NCBI GenBank assembly: GCA_000783305.1
Contig: JROE01000004.1
Location: 682,001-746,000, forward strand
From: Sphingobacteriaceae bacterium DW12
GTDB lineage: Bacteria > Bacteroidota > Bacteroidia > Sphingobacteriales > Sphingobacteriaceae
Length of the DNA stretch: 64,000 nt
Reading direction: 5' to 3'
Shown: piece by piece, positions 9,095-17,621 of the stretch
Numbering within the stretch: position 1 is the first letter of the stretch
Layout: every line of letters begins with the position of its first letter
Notes under the pieces: model-generated
The model's database searches: none
Told to the model about the DNA's origin: nothing
Seen by the model: only the letters and a program-made list of their open reading frames with translations
Made by a program: the position numbers and the translations under genes

Positions 9095-10667
9095 ATTTGA
9101 AATCTAATGGGTTAAAATGCTTATAAAGTTCTTCAAACAAGTCGTCTCCATATTTGACATATAGAAGCGCAAAATTCTCAGTCCGTTCCTGCAAGCCCCC
9201 ACCCGGGAACAGCTTTTCCTTGACGCGCTCTAGCTGGGTAAGAGCTTCTCCGTGGTTTCGTTTTTCTGCTTTCAAAAGCTTCTTCTCCAAATTTTTAATC
9301 GCTTTTTTCAACCTAGCTTTTACGGCATCTGTACTTGGGCCTAAGCTTGGGTCAATCTTGTGCGCCCTCAATTTGATTTTACCGAAGATGGCATTCAACT
9401 CCATCCACTCATCGTTTAGATTCAATCGATGCTTTGTCTGCCGTCGAACATAATCGTTTTTCAAGGTCAGGGTCGGCTTGAATATACTTTTGAAAGTCAA
9501 GTCCAAACGGTATATTTTTCCCGCAATCGTATCATCCGTGATCATAGCCGAATTTCGTGGAACAAGGATTGGAAAATCAACGCCATATTGATCGAAATTT
9601 GCCTTAAGCTGTAGCCAATATACAACCTCAGCTCCTCCTCCAATATAGGCCAAATTGGGAAGAATCACTTCCTCATACATCGGTCGCATGACCACGTTGG
9701 GGCTGAATCGCTCGGGGTGCGCATCGATCTCCTGCAAAAGCTCCTCCTCTGTAAAATATAACCCCTGATGCAACACTTCATAGCGCCCGTCATCAGTTCT
9801 TACAATACGTTCCCTAAAAGAATCTGTTAAATAGAAAAAGTTGATTTCGCGAGATTGTACTTGTGCAGAAAAGCCCAGCTTCTCAAGGTTATCGGAAGTC
9901 CGTTGAATAGCCGAGTAGCTCTTTTCTCCCAAGATATCCTCTTTGATAATCGGTTTAAAAACTTCCTTAAAAGCCGCCCTGTCAGCATCGATGATGATAA
10001 GCCCATATTCTTGGAACAAACTATGCACAAATGCACGAGTAGCATCCGCCAAATTGTCGAACTTCAGGTAAGCCCCATCCACCTTGGAATTTAGCTTACA
10101 AGAATTGTCGGACAAGCCTAAGATTGCTTTATACTGTTTGACCGCATCATCTATTGAAGATGTGTCCATACGCCCCGTTGCTGACACGGTAGAGGTATCC
10201 CAAGCAATCTTTTTTCCGAATACTCGAGTATGATTAATTTCCTCAAAATCGTGGTCTTCAGTCGCCATCCAATAAACAGGAACAAAATTCTTATCTGGAT
10301 AGGCCTTTTTAAGATCCGCAGCCAATCGAATAGCCGTCATAATCTTGAAAATAAAATACAGGGGTCCCGTAAAAATATTAAGCTGGTGCCCCGTCGTGAC
10401 GGTATAGGTGTTTTCGCTCTGCAGAATCGACAGATTGCTGCTTACCGCTGTGCTTTCAGGCAATAGATCGCCGTATTGCTCTCGTAATTGATCAACCAAT
10501 AAAGCCCGGTATTTAAATCCATTCCTTTGATTGATCTGTTTCCCAAAGCCTTCCAGATTGGGCCTATTTCCATAGAATTCTTGGAGTTCGGGGTTATTCT
10601 CTAAATAAGCAATGAGTGTCTTCGAAAAACTATTGGTATCTCGGTAATCTATATAAGTTGCTTTCAT
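9078..10667 (-). CDS. bshC: Putative cysteine ligase BshC (bacillithiol synthesis)
   Basis: 529 aa, the usual length for BshC/YllA. The protein adds cysteine to GlcN-malate in the last step of bacillithiol synthesis. The recognisable core includes TGHQLNIFTGPLYFIFK (about residues 96-112), MATEDHDFEEINH (about 133-145), GGGAEVVYWLQLK and LVPRNSAMI (about 370). A Lys/Arg/Glu-rich coiled-coil arm follows near residues 440-490. It is the last gene of the rpmB-ftsY-rimO cluster but is separated from rimO by 100 bases without a clear promoter. bshA and bshB are not in the window. Confidence 0.93.
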   Translation of the reverse strand: MKATYIDYRDTNSFSKTLIAYLENNPELQEFYGNRPNLEGFGKQINQRNGFKYRALLVDQLREQYGDLLPESTAVSSNLSILQSENTYTVTTGHQLNIFTGPLYFIFKIMTAIRLAADLKKAYPDKNFVPVYWMATEDHDFEEINHTRVFGKKIAWDTSTVSATGRMDTSSIDDAVKQYKAILGLSDNSCKLNSKVDGAYLKFDNLADATRAFVHSLFQEYGLIIIDADRAAFKEVFKPIIKEDILGEKSYSAIQRTSDNLEKLGFSAQVQSREINFFYLTDSFRERIVRTDDGRYEVLHQGLYFTEEELLQEIDAHPERFSPNVVMRPMYEEVILPNLAYIGGGAEVVYWLQLKANFDQYGVDFPILVPRNSAMITDDTIAGKIYRLDLTFKSIFKPTLTLKNDYVRRQTKHRLNLNDEWMELNAIFGKIKLRAHKIDPSLGPSTDAVKARLKKAIKNLEKKLLKAEKRNHGEALTQLERVKEKLFPGGGLQERTENFALLYVKYGDDLFEELYKHFNPLDFKFSILY

Positions 10668-10767
10668 TCCAGCTAATTCTGTTAAGGGTATTTACCTTTG
10701 AAGTGCAAACCAGTAATGGCTTCCAACAAAAATAGAAAATTAGCCGGAATGAAGTTGATTTCAGATA

Positions 10768-12102
10768 TTATTTGACAATAGTCCCATAAAGATCGAAATC
10801 TTCTGCACGATCCACTTTCACATTTACGAAGTCTCCAATCCGTGCATAGGTATTTTTAGCAGCGATCAATACCTCATTGTCGACTTCTGGAGAGTCGAAT
10901 TCAGTACGTCCCACAAAATAATCGCCATCCACTTTATCAATCAACACCTTAAATGTCTTACCAACTTTCTCTTGATTGATTTCGTAAGATATCCCCTGCT
11001 GCACCTCCATGATTTGCTCAACCCTTGACTCCTTTACCTCATCCGCAACATTATCCTCCAATGAATAAGCATGGGTCTTCTCTTCATGCGAGTATGTGAA
11101 GCACCCTAACCTATCGAAACGAGTCTCTTCTACCCATTCCAACATTTCCTGAAAATCGGCTTCTGTCTCTCCGGGATAGCCACAAATCAAGGTTGTCCGC
11201 AAAGCAATATCAGGCACTTTATCACGAATTTGATTGACCAAATCTATCTGCTTCTGTTTAGTGGTACCTCTACGCATAGATTTAAGCATATTATCCGAAA
11301 TATGCTGAAGAGGCATATCCAGATAGTTGCAAATATTGGAGCGCTCAGCCATTGCTTCTAGGATATCCATCGGGAATCCCGATGGATAAGCATATTGTAA
11401 ACGTATCCAATCCACACCATCTACGTCAGATAGATGACGGAGCAGATCCGAAAGATTACGTTTGCCATATATATCCAACCCATAGTAGGTCAAATCCTGC
11501 GCAATTAGAATAAGTTCCTTTGTTCCATTCGAAGCTAAGTATTTAGCCTCCTTGACCAAATCCTCAATAGACTTCGAGACATGCTTGCCCCGCATCAGCG
11601 GAATCGCACAAAACGAGCACGGGCGATTACATCCCTCTGCAATCTTAAAATAAGAAAAGTGCGAGGGCGTAGACAACATGCGTTCACCTACCAATTCATG
11701 GCGGTAGTCCGCTCCGATAGTAGATAGTAATTCCGGAAGGTCATTCGTTCCGAAATACGCGTCTACATTCGGGATTTCAGCTTGCAACTCCGGTTTATAT
11801 CGCTCCGATAAGCACCCTGTTACAATAACCTTGTTGATTTTCCCTTGGTCCTTCAATTCACTATATTGAAGGATTGTATCTATTGATTCCTGCTTAGCAT
11901 TATCGATAAATCCACAAGTATTGATAACAACGATATCATTATCCTGAATATTAGAAGCCTCGTGAACGACCTCCATTTGATTGCCTTTCAATTGGCCCAT
12001 CAATACCTCACTGTCATGAATGTTCTTTGAACATCCCAACGTCACCACATTCACTCTTGGTTGCTGCTTCTTTTCAGCAGGCTTTACAAATTTTGTCTTC
12101 AT
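10768..12102 (-). CDS. rimO: Ribosomal protein S12 methylthiotransferase RimO
   Basis: 444 aa. This radical-SAM enzyme adds a methylthio group to an Asp of ribosomal protein S12. The domains are in the expected order. The N-terminal UPF0004 domain has cysteines in TLGCSKN, NTCGFIDNA and VTGCLSERY, which bind one Fe-S cluster. The radical-SAM core has CNRPCSFCAIPLMRG, the CxxxCxxC cluster site. A C-terminal TRAM domain ends FDLYGTIVK. The start lies one base after the ftsY stop, so the two are almost certainly co-transcribed. Confidence 0.95.
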   Translation of the reverse strand: MKTKFVKPAEKKQQPRVNVVTLGCSKNIHDSEVLMGQLKGNQMEVVHEASNIQDNDIVVINTCGFIDNAKQESIDTILQYSELKDQGKINKVIVTGCLSERYKPELQAEIPNVDAYFGTNDLPELLSTIGADYRHELVGERMLSTPSHFSYFKIAEGCNRPCSFCAIPLMRGKHVSKSIEDLVKEAKYLASNGTKELILIAQDLTYYGLDIYGKRNLSDLLRHLSDVDGVDWIRLQYAYPSGFPMDILEAMAERSNICNYLDMPLQHISDNMLKSMRRGTTKQKQIDLVNQIRDKVPDIALRTTLICGYPGETEADFQEMLEWVEETRFDRLGCFTYSHEEKTHAYSLEDNVADEVKESRVEQIMEVQQGISYEINQEKVGKTFKVLIDKVDGDYFVGRTEFDSPEVDNEVLIAAKNTYARIGDFVNVKVDRAEDFDLYGTIVK

Positions 12103-12103
12103 A

Positions 12104-13078
12104 TTACATTGCAGAACCTTTAAACAAGGAGTCTACAAACTCTTTTTTATTGAATAATTGTAAATCGTTAATCTTCTCGCCTACCCCGATGTATTTAACA
12201 GGAATCTTGAACTGATCTGAAATACCAATCACTACCCCTCCCTTTGCTGTTCCATCAAGCTTGGTCAATGCCAAAGCGTTCACATCGGTAGCTTGTGTAA
12301 ACTGTGTACATTGTTCGATTGCATTTTGCCCTGTTGACGCGTCGAGCACTAACAAAATCTCATGAGGAGCGCCTGGGATTACTTTCTGCATCACATTTTT
12401 GATCTTACCCAGCTCATTCATCAATCCCACTTTATTATGAAGGCGTCCTGCCGTATCAATGATAGCCACATCATCTCCATTAGCTACTGCCGATTTGATC
12501 GTGTCAAAAGCTACCGAAGCAGGGTCAGACCCCATCGGCTGTGCAACGACCCTCACCCCGACACGCTCACCCCACAACTGCAATTGATCGACCGCCGCCG
12601 CTCGAAAAGTATCTGCGGCACCCAACACGACCTTATTTCCTGCTGCCTTAAGTTGGTGAGCCAGCTTACCAATCGTCGTGGTCTTCCCAACTCCATTAAC
12701 ACCCACCACCATAATCACATACGGCCTATGGTTTCCATATTCGAAATTTTCGAAATCTGCACTATTATTCTCCGCCAATAACGCCTGTATTTCCTCTTTG
12801 AGGATGCTGTTCAATTCAGACGTATTGATATACTTATCTCTTGCTACACGCGCCTGTATGCGATCAATAATCTTCAACGTTGTACTCACTCCCACATCCG
12901 ATGTCACCAAAATCTCTTCTAGCTCATCCAGGACATCATCATCCACAGTGGTCTTTCCAACCACTGCTTTTGTAATTTTTGAGAAAAAACCCTCTTTAGT
13001 CTTTTCCAACCCTTTGTCCAAAGCTTCTTGAGCTTCAGGAGTGTCTTGCTTCTTTTTGAAAAAATCAAATAATCCCAT
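12104..13078 (-). CDS. ftsY: Signal recognition particle receptor FtsY
   Basis: 324 aa, a short form with only a brief charged N-terminal A region. It is the SRP receptor GTPase that docks ribosome-nascent chains at the membrane. The NG domain is complete: helical N part (residues about 20-100), G1 GVNGVGKTTTIGKL, G2 DTFRAAAVDQL, G3 DTAGRLHNK, G4 TKLDGTAKGG, and the closing GVGEKINDLQLF. A promoter lies about 80 bases upstream. A terminator farther upstream separates it from the ribosomal-protein genes, so ftsY-rimO probably forms its own unit. Confidence 0.97.
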   Translation of the reverse strand: MGLFDFFKKKQDTPEAQEALDKGLEKTKEGFFSKITKAVVGKTTVDDDVLDELEEILVTSDVGVSTTLKIIDRIQARVARDKYINTSELNSILKEEIQALLAENNSADFENFEYGNHRPYVIMVVGVNGVGKTTTIGKLAHQLKAAGNKVVLGAADTFRAAAVDQLQLWGERVGVRVVAQPMGSDPASVAFDTIKSAVANGDDVAIIDTAGRLHNKVGLMNELGKIKNVMQKVIPGAPHEILLVLDASTGQNAIEQCTQFTQATDVNALALTKLDGTAKGGVVIGISDQFKIPVKYIGVGEKINDLQLFNKKEFVDSLFKGSAM

Positions 13079-13477
13079 AGGTATGCTAAGCGAAACCGTG
13101 TAATATTTAAGATGATACGTCTATTGGATAAATCGATTCGAAAAAATAGATTTACCAACCAAACTTAGATAAATTTGTGTTGAATTGCAAGTTCGCCCGT
13201 CCGCATCTGCTTTCCCCTACATCCCATTTTCACTCGTTGCACATGCTATTGGATTTTCAACAAACAGGAATCCCCGCGGTTGCAAATCTAAGGCTCCAAC
13301 AGCACCAAACGACCCTATTCCACCCCGTATAGGCCTGCTTGATGATTGTTGAAATCAAAAAAAACGGACTTACCTATGTTTCTTTGTGTTTGATCACGAG
13401 TCTTTTTTGAAAGACGCTAAAACCAAACCTAATAGACGATAATCTATTATAAGACACGGTAGAAATCCGATATAATC
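13079..13477. other. Spacer upstream of ftsY
   Basis: No gene is seen on either strand. It holds the ftsY promoter (13160-13190) and a further isolated minus-strand -7 match, TAGATTTG, at 13283-13290. A small imperfect hairpin (GTCTTTTTTGAAAGAC) lies near 13400. Confidence 0.5.
13160..13190 (-). promoter_or_regulatory. Promoter of ftsY
   Basis: On the minus strand, TTG (13188-13190), 20 bases, then TAAGTTTG (13160-13167) fit the Bacteroidota consensus. The -7 element is 81 bases upstream of the ftsY ATG. Confidence 0.6.
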
Positions 13478-13516
13478 AAAAAAGCCCTTTCGGCAATATA
13501 CCAAAACGGCTTTTTA
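13478..13516 (-). terminator. Terminator of rpmB-rpmG-DUF4295
   Basis: Minus-strand stem AAAAAGCC-G-TTTTGG with CC-GAAA-G-GGCTTTTT (one mismatch), 7-base loop, ending in a T run. It lies 50 bases after the DUF4295 stop. Confidence 0.75.
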
Positions 13517-13565
13517 GAATTTTTTAAAGAAAAACTTTAAAAAAGGAATATTTTACAGTTTCGTC

Positions 13566-13727
13566 TTATTTAGATGCTGCAGCTAATGCATCTTTCACTT
13601 TATCATTGTGAACCATGCTCTCTTTGAAAGTGTAAGCTCCAGTTTTTGCAGAACGAGAAGTAATAATAACCTTTGTAAATTCTTTACCGCCACCTTTTTG
13701 TAACGATGCAACTGCTTTCTTTGCCAT
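13566..13727 (-). CDS. DUF4295 family small protein, 53 aa
   Basis: A short basic protein that begins MAKKAVASLQKGGGKEFTKV and ends NDKVKDALAAASK. I recognise it as the DUF4295 family, found next to ribosomal genes in Bacteroidota. Size, basic composition and position directly after rpmB and rpmG suggest a ribosome-associated protein, but that is an inference. The start is fixed by MAKK, the same opening as rpmG. 49 bases separate it from rpmG, and a terminator follows. Confidence 0.9.
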   Translation of the reverse strand: MAKKAVASLQKGGGKEFTKVIITSRSAKTGAYTFKESMVHNDKVKDALAAASK

Positions 13728-13776
13728 GTTTTTATATTTTTAACCCAAAGATTTCAAAAGAAAACCCGGGCAATGA

Positions 13777-13959
13777 TTATTTAATTTCCTTGTGAACAGT
13801 AACTTTTCTCAATACTGGATTGAATTTTTTCAATTCAAGACGCTCAGTTGTGTTCTTTTTGTTTTTTGTCGTGATATAACGAGACATTCCCGGAAGACCA
13901 CTTTCTTTGTGCTCAGTACATTCTAAGATTACTTGTACTCTATTTCCTTTTTTAGCCAT
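13777..13959 (-). CDS. rpmG: 50S ribosomal protein L33
   Basis: 60 aa, a normal length. The family pattern [28 protein letters not shown] and the C-terminal [11 protein letters not shown] are present. Only one Cys (in LECTEH) is seen, so this is the zinc-free form. It lies between rpmB and the DUF4295 gene in one transcription unit. Confidence 0.97.
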   Translation of the reverse strand: MAKKGNRVQVILECTEHKESGLPGMSRYITTKNKKNTTERLELKKFNPVLRKVTVHKEIK

Positions 13960-14034
13960 TGTTTTACTTTATTTTATATCCGTTAGCACCGGATTGAATT
14001 TCAGAATATTTAATGCAACAGGCAACCAATCTAA

Positions 14035-14268
14035 TTAAATAGATCCGTTTTTAATAAATTTATTAATGGCAGCTGTAATGCCGTTCTTGTTGATAGTTTT
14101 GATTGCGGAAGTTGAAACTTTTAACGTAATCCAACGATTTTCCTCAGGAATGAAGAAACGCTTTGTTTGAAGGTTTGGATAAAATTTACGTTTGGTTTTT
14201 GCGTTCGAATTAGATACGCGGTAACCGTTTAATGCCGTCTTGCCTGTTAAATCACAAATTCTTGACAT
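14035..14268 (-). CDS. rpmB: 50S ribosomal protein L28
   Basis: 77 aa. It starts MSRICDLTGKTALNGYRVSN, has the central SNAKTKRKFYPNLQTKRFF and ends with the L28 signature KVSTSAIKTINKNG. It heads the rpmB-rpmG-DUF4295 unit. No exact -7 match was found upstream; TGTATTTG near 14355 is one base off the consensus. Confidence 0.97.
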   Translation of the reverse strand: MSRICDLTGKTALNGYRVSNSNAKTKRKFYPNLQTKRFFIPEENRWITLKVSTSAIKTINKNGITAAINKFIKNGSI

Positions 14269-14475
14269 GATATCTGATTTTTATTGTTGTCTGTAATTAC
14301 TAATATGTCTTTTCGCAAAGAGTTTGCAAATATCTATATTTCTTTTCGCAAATACAATACTTGAATCAGAATAATTTTAAAATTATCCGAGATAGATCGA
14401 GGGGGATGCGCAAAAATAACTTTTTATTTCTAGCGAACTTCGTATCTTTAACCAAATAGTTTTCAACAATTCACA

Positions 14476-14709
14476 ATGAACAAATATTTAAGAAGAGGGC
14501 TTTTACTATCCATACTGGGGATATTGGTCGTTTATGGAGGCTATATAATGATGAACAGTGAAATCAAGCTATATAAAGTAGCCATGATTTTGGGTGTGCT
14601 CGTATTCAGTTGGGGATTTGTAACAATCGTATATAGCCTTATCCGGAAAATAGAAAGAAGAAGTATAATAGACTCTAGGCACGAAGAAGAAGAAAAGGAA
14701 AATCGATAA
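14476..14709 (+). CDS. Small two-helix membrane protein, 77 aa
   Basis: Two hydrophobic segments (residues about 9-28 and 34-55) are followed by an Arg/Glu-rich cytoplasmic tail ending EEEEKENR. It is transcribed divergently from rpmB. TATCTTTA, one base from the -7 consensus, lies about 22 bases upstream. It ends 41 bases before recO, whose promoter falls in that gap. The family is not recognised. Confidence 0.7.
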   Translation: MNKYLRRGLLLSILGILVVYGGYIMMNSEIKLYKVAMILGVLVFSWGFVTIVYSLIRKIERRSIIDSRHEEEEKENR

Positions 14710-14716
14710 CAGTCGG

Positions 14717-14724
14717 TATCTTTG
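14717..14724 (+). promoter_or_regulatory. -7 promoter element of recO
   Basis: TATCTTTG (then C) matches the consensus exactly, 26 bases before the recO ATG. No obvious -33 element. Confidence 0.55.
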
Positions 14725-14750
14725 CCGTATCGACCGTTTAATCGAACACT

Positions 14751-15476
14751 ATGCTCCATAAGACAAAAGGTATTGCACTCAAGCTCACAAACTACTCCGA
14801 AAGCAGTGTCGTCATTCAAATATACACCGAAAGCTTCGGCTTGCAGTCATATTTGGTTAATGGAGCAAAAAAACCAAAGGCAAAGATTCGAGCCAACATC
14901 TTCCAACCCCTTCACCTCCTAGACCTTATTGTCTATCATAAAGACAACGGCAATCTGAATCGGATATCTGAGGCGACGCAGTCTCCTCCACTTCTACACT
15001 TACCCTACGATATTGTAAAAAGCTCCATTGCTATCTTTCTAAATGAGGTCCTTTACAAATCCTTGAAACAACAGCAACACGACGGCTTTTTATTTAATTT
15101 CATCTTTCAGTCTATCCGATACCTAGACGAAACCAATCACAATTTGGCCAATTTTCATCTCGTTTTCTTAATTAAGCTAAGTATGTTCTTGGGTTTTCTG
15201 CCGCAGTTGAGAAAGACGGTACTTCCTTACTTTGACCTTAGAGAGGGGACTTTCACCAGCATGCTTCCTGCGCACTCCAATGTATTGCAACCGCCTCATA
15301 CCGATATCTTTCATCAACTCATTGGTGCTACCTACGAAACTGCAGCGGCAATTAAGATAAGTAAAGACGACCGTGCAGTAATATTGGATAAAGTGTTGGA
15401 CTTTTATAACATCCATGTTTCCAATTTTGGGGAAATAAACTCCATCTATATTTTGGAGGAAGTTTTTAGAGCATAG
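14751..15476 (+). CDS. recO: DNA repair protein RecO
   Basis: 241 aa, the standard length. The N-terminal OB fold begins LHKTKGIALKLTNYSESSVV and continues YTESFGLQSYLVNGAKK. The C-terminal part is the helical domain with FLIKLSMFLGFLPQ. RecO loads RecA on SSB-coated single strands with RecR. No zinc-finger cysteines are visible, as in many Bacteroidota RecO proteins. It has its own promoter and a terminator shared with the cold-shock gene. Confidence 0.93.
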   Translation: MLHKTKGIALKLTNYSESSVVIQIYTESFGLQSYLVNGAKKPKAKIRANIFQPLHLLDLIVYHKDNGNLNRISEATQSPPLLHLPYDIVKSSIAIFLNEVLYKSLKQQQHDGFLFNFIFQSIRYLDETNHNLANFHLVFLIKLSMFLGFLPQLRKTVLPYFDLREGTFTSMLPAHSNVLQPPHTDIFHQLIGATYETAAAIKISKDDRAVILDKVLDFYNIHVSNFGEINSIYILEEVFRA

Positions 15477-15521
15477 GTGCTCCTATGTATGCTAGTTCAA
15501 TCTCAATTGAAGAATCTAGTC

Positions 15522-15556
15522 AAAAAAAAGCCGGTTTTCTGCTTGGAAACCCGGCC
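15522..15556. terminator. Bidirectional terminator between recO and csp
   Basis: Arms AAGCCGG-TTTTC and GGAAAC-CCGGC pair with one mismatch. The minus strand ends in eight T, serving the cold-shock gene. The + strand reads CCCTTTT after the stem. Confidence 0.75.
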
Positions 15557-15588
15557 CTTTTACAATAAATATATCTTGAATCTATAAA

Positions 15589-15780
15589 CTAGATAACTTT
15601 TACATTTACCGCATTAAGACCTTTACGGCCTTGTTCTACTTCGTAAGAAACGTTGTCATTTTCACGAATTTTGTCAATTAATCCTGTAACGTGAACAAAG
15701 ATTTCTCCTTCACCAGAATTTGGAACGATGAAACCGAAACCTTTGGCTTCATTAAAGAATTTTACTACTCCTTCTTGCAT
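15589..15780 (-). CDS. Cold-shock domain protein
   Basis: 63 aa, a single cold-shock domain. RNP1 appears as KGFGFI (residues 13-18) and RNP2 as IFVHV (about 27-31), where the usual form is VFVHF. Such proteins bind single-stranded RNA and DNA as chaperones. The long A/T-rich leader upstream (15781-15830) lacks a clear -7 element. Convergent with recO. Confidence 0.95.
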   Translation of the reverse strand: MQEGVVKFFNEAKGFGFIVPNSGEGEIFVHVTGLIDKIRENDNVSYEVEQGRKGLNAVNVKVI

Positions 15781-15911
15781 TGTTAATATTTTTTTAATTT
15801 CATAAAGATATTTATAATTATTTAAAAACCATAAAAAAAATCATTAAACTTATTTGCCCTACCGTCGTCTATAATCAACAACGAACATAAAAATGGTCGG
15901 GTTTTTGACTA

Positions 15912-15919
15912 TATATTTG
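15912..15919 (+). promoter_or_regulatory. -7 promoter element of the SIMPL gene
   Basis: TATATTTG matches TAnnTTTG, 16 bases before the ATG at 15936. No -33 element at the expected distance. Confidence 0.5.
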
Positions 15920-15935
15920 CACTAAAACAATAGAC

Positions 15936-16658
15936 ATGAAGAAAATTATTTTGAGCATTTTAATCTTAGGAATGATGGGTACAACCTATGCACAACAACA
16001 AATTGCGGATAATCTGCGCAAGGTATCGACAAAAGGGAAGGCGGAAAGAGAGGTGACGCCAGACATCATACACCTTTCTGTGTCTCTAAGAGAATATTAC
16101 CTAGAAGGTAACACCAAGAAAAAAGTCGCCATCGAAACTTTGGAAAAACAACTGTATGACGCAGCTTTGGCCAATGGCATCAAAAAAGAAGACTTTACCA
16201 TTCAAAATATCTGGAGTTACAACCCTAATGACAGTAAGAAAAAGAAAAATTCTGAACTGTTACAGTCCCGTCAATACACCCTCAAAGTTACTGATCTTTC
16301 CAAATTAAACACACTCTTTGACGATGTAGACCCCAAAGGACTTCAAAATACCGCGATCAATGAATATGATTATTCTGATAAAAAAGAACTCGAAAAACAA
16401 CTAAAAGTAGAGGCGGTCAACGATGCTAAAATCAATGCAACCATCCTGGCATCTGCGGCAGGAGACAAAGTGGGTAAAGCCTTGGTTATTAATGACAATA
16501 CAAATTTCAACTTCAACAACTTTGTGCCAAATGTCCGCGCTATGGCGTTCAAATCTGCTGATGCGATGGGTGGTGCAGCAGAGCAAGAAAGCCTAGATAT
16601 CGACATCAAACCAATCAAGATATATTGTGAGATTGATATTGTCTTCGAATTGCTATAA
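15936..16658 (+). CDS. SIMPL domain (DUF541) secreted protein
   Basis: 240 aa. The signal peptide is MKKIILSILILGMMGTTYAQ with likely cleavage after TYA. The SIMPL/DUF541 fold follows: VSTKGKAEREVTPDIIHLSV opens the domain, and the C-terminal IKPIKIYCEIDIVFEL closes it. Family members are periplasmic or surface proteins of loosely defined role, related to BP26-type porous assemblies. The stop is 2 bases before the DUF4112 gene, so the two form an operon. Confidence 0.88.
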   Translation: MKKIILSILILGMMGTTYAQQQIADNLRKVSTKGKAEREVTPDIIHLSVSLREYYLEGNTKKKVAIETLEKQLYDAALANGIKKEDFTIQNIWSYNPNDSKKKKNSELLQSRQYTLKVTDLSKLNTLFDDVDPKGLQNTAINEYDYSDKKELEKQLKVEAVNDAKINATILASAAGDKVGKALVINDNTNFNFNNFVPNVRAMAFKSADAMGGAAEQESLDIDIKPIKIYCEIDIVFELL

Positions 16659-16660
16659 TC

Positions 16661-17146
16661 ATGAAAAAGACGCTCGGTCCCGAACAGAAGAGAATGCAAA
16701 TCGACCAAGACTTTAAATGGGTCGAAAAGGTTTCTTGGTTAATGGACAATCAATTCCAAGTCGGAAATGCTCGATTTGGTCTTGATCCGTTACTAAATCT
16801 CATCCCTTTTGGAGGGAGCGTCGTTACTTTTTCTACCTCCCTCGTCTTAGTATTCGTGATGTGGCGCAATGGTGTAAGCTCCAAGGCCGTCGTCAAAATG
16901 CTAATCAACGTCATGGTTGACACCATATTAGGGGCAATTCCTTTCTTAGGCAACATCTTTGATTTCTTCAACAAAGCCAATCAAAAAAATGTAAAGATTT
17001 TAAAAGAACACTATTACGATGGTAAGCACCAAGGTTCCGGAATATGGTTACTATTACTTGTACTGGGCATCTTAATACTTATCTGTATACTCATGGTATA
17101 TCTTTTATGGATAGCTACAGCTTGGTTTTTTAGTCTTCTTTTCTAA
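16661..17146 (+). CDS. DUF4112 domain membrane protein
   Basis: 161 aa. The DUF4112 signature is present: FGLDPLLNLIPFGGSVVT (residues about 39-56) and LGAIPFLGNIFDFFNKANQ (about 90-108). Hydrophobic segments lie near residues 50-70 and 127-158, so it is an integral inner-membrane protein. The function is unknown. It follows the SIMPL gene by 2 bases, and a terminator lies 17 bases after the stop. Confidence 0.88.
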   Translation: MKKTLGPEQKRMQIDQDFKWVEKVSWLMDNQFQVGNARFGLDPLLNLIPFGGSVVTFSTSLVLVFVMWRNGVSSKAVVKMLINVMVDTILGAIPFLGNIFDFFNKANQKNVKILKEHYYDGKHQGSGIWLLLLVLGILILICILMVYLLWIATAWFFSLLF

Positions 17147-17163
17147 AAAAGATCTTTCCCTTG

Positions 17164-17198
17164 AAATAGCGTCAAACACAAAGTTTAACGCTATTTTT
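17164..17198 (+). terminator. Terminator after SIMPL-DUF4112
   Basis: AAATAGCGT-C-AAAC and GTTT-A-ACGCTATTT form the stem with loop ACAAA, followed by further T. Confidence 0.8.
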
Positions 17199-17242
17199 GT
17201 TTACATCAAGGTTCTCGTCGATCACGAAGTAAGTATACACAC

Positions 17243-17614
17243 ATGAAAAACAAAAACAGATATATTGCGCTAGTTCTTCTCGCTATCATTGGCACAGCGA
17301 TACTCACTAATCCTCCTCGTGAAAAACACGAACAAATGATTGCAGACAAAGCCAAGCAACTCCTAAAAGAACAATTGCGCTATGAACATCAAGAAGCTAT
17401 CGAATTTGGCATGCAACTCTTTGGCGACCAGCTCGTCAAACGATTCATGAAAGATAATGTTCGAATTGACAACTACTACCTATTTTCTACCACTAGAGTC
17501 CGTTGGCAAAGTCAAGAAGCTATCATCGGTATTGGAGCATTTGGCAACATCTGGTTCAGTAGTAAGGTCGACGAAAAAATTACCGAAGTCATATCTGTAC
17601 TCAAAAAAATATAA
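17243..17614 (+). CDS. DUF4359-like small protein
   Basis: 123 aa with an N-terminal signal anchor (residues about 8-22) ending ILTNPP. The rest is soluble and amphipathic, with YYLFSTTRV and a C-terminal IIGIGAFGNIWFSSKVDEK. That arrangement matches my memory of DUF4359 proteins (TNPS near the N-terminus, glycine-rich end), so the family call is moderate. It is followed after 7 bases by the pseudouridine synthase and is probably co-transcribed. Confidence 0.65.
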   Translation: MKNKNRYIALVLLAIIGTAILTNPPREKHEQMIADKAKQLLKEQLRYEHQEAIEFGMQLFGDQLVKRFMKDNVRIDNYYLFSTTRVRWQSQEAIIGIGAFGNIWFSSKVDEKITEVISVLKKI

Positions 17615-17621
17615 CATTCAC

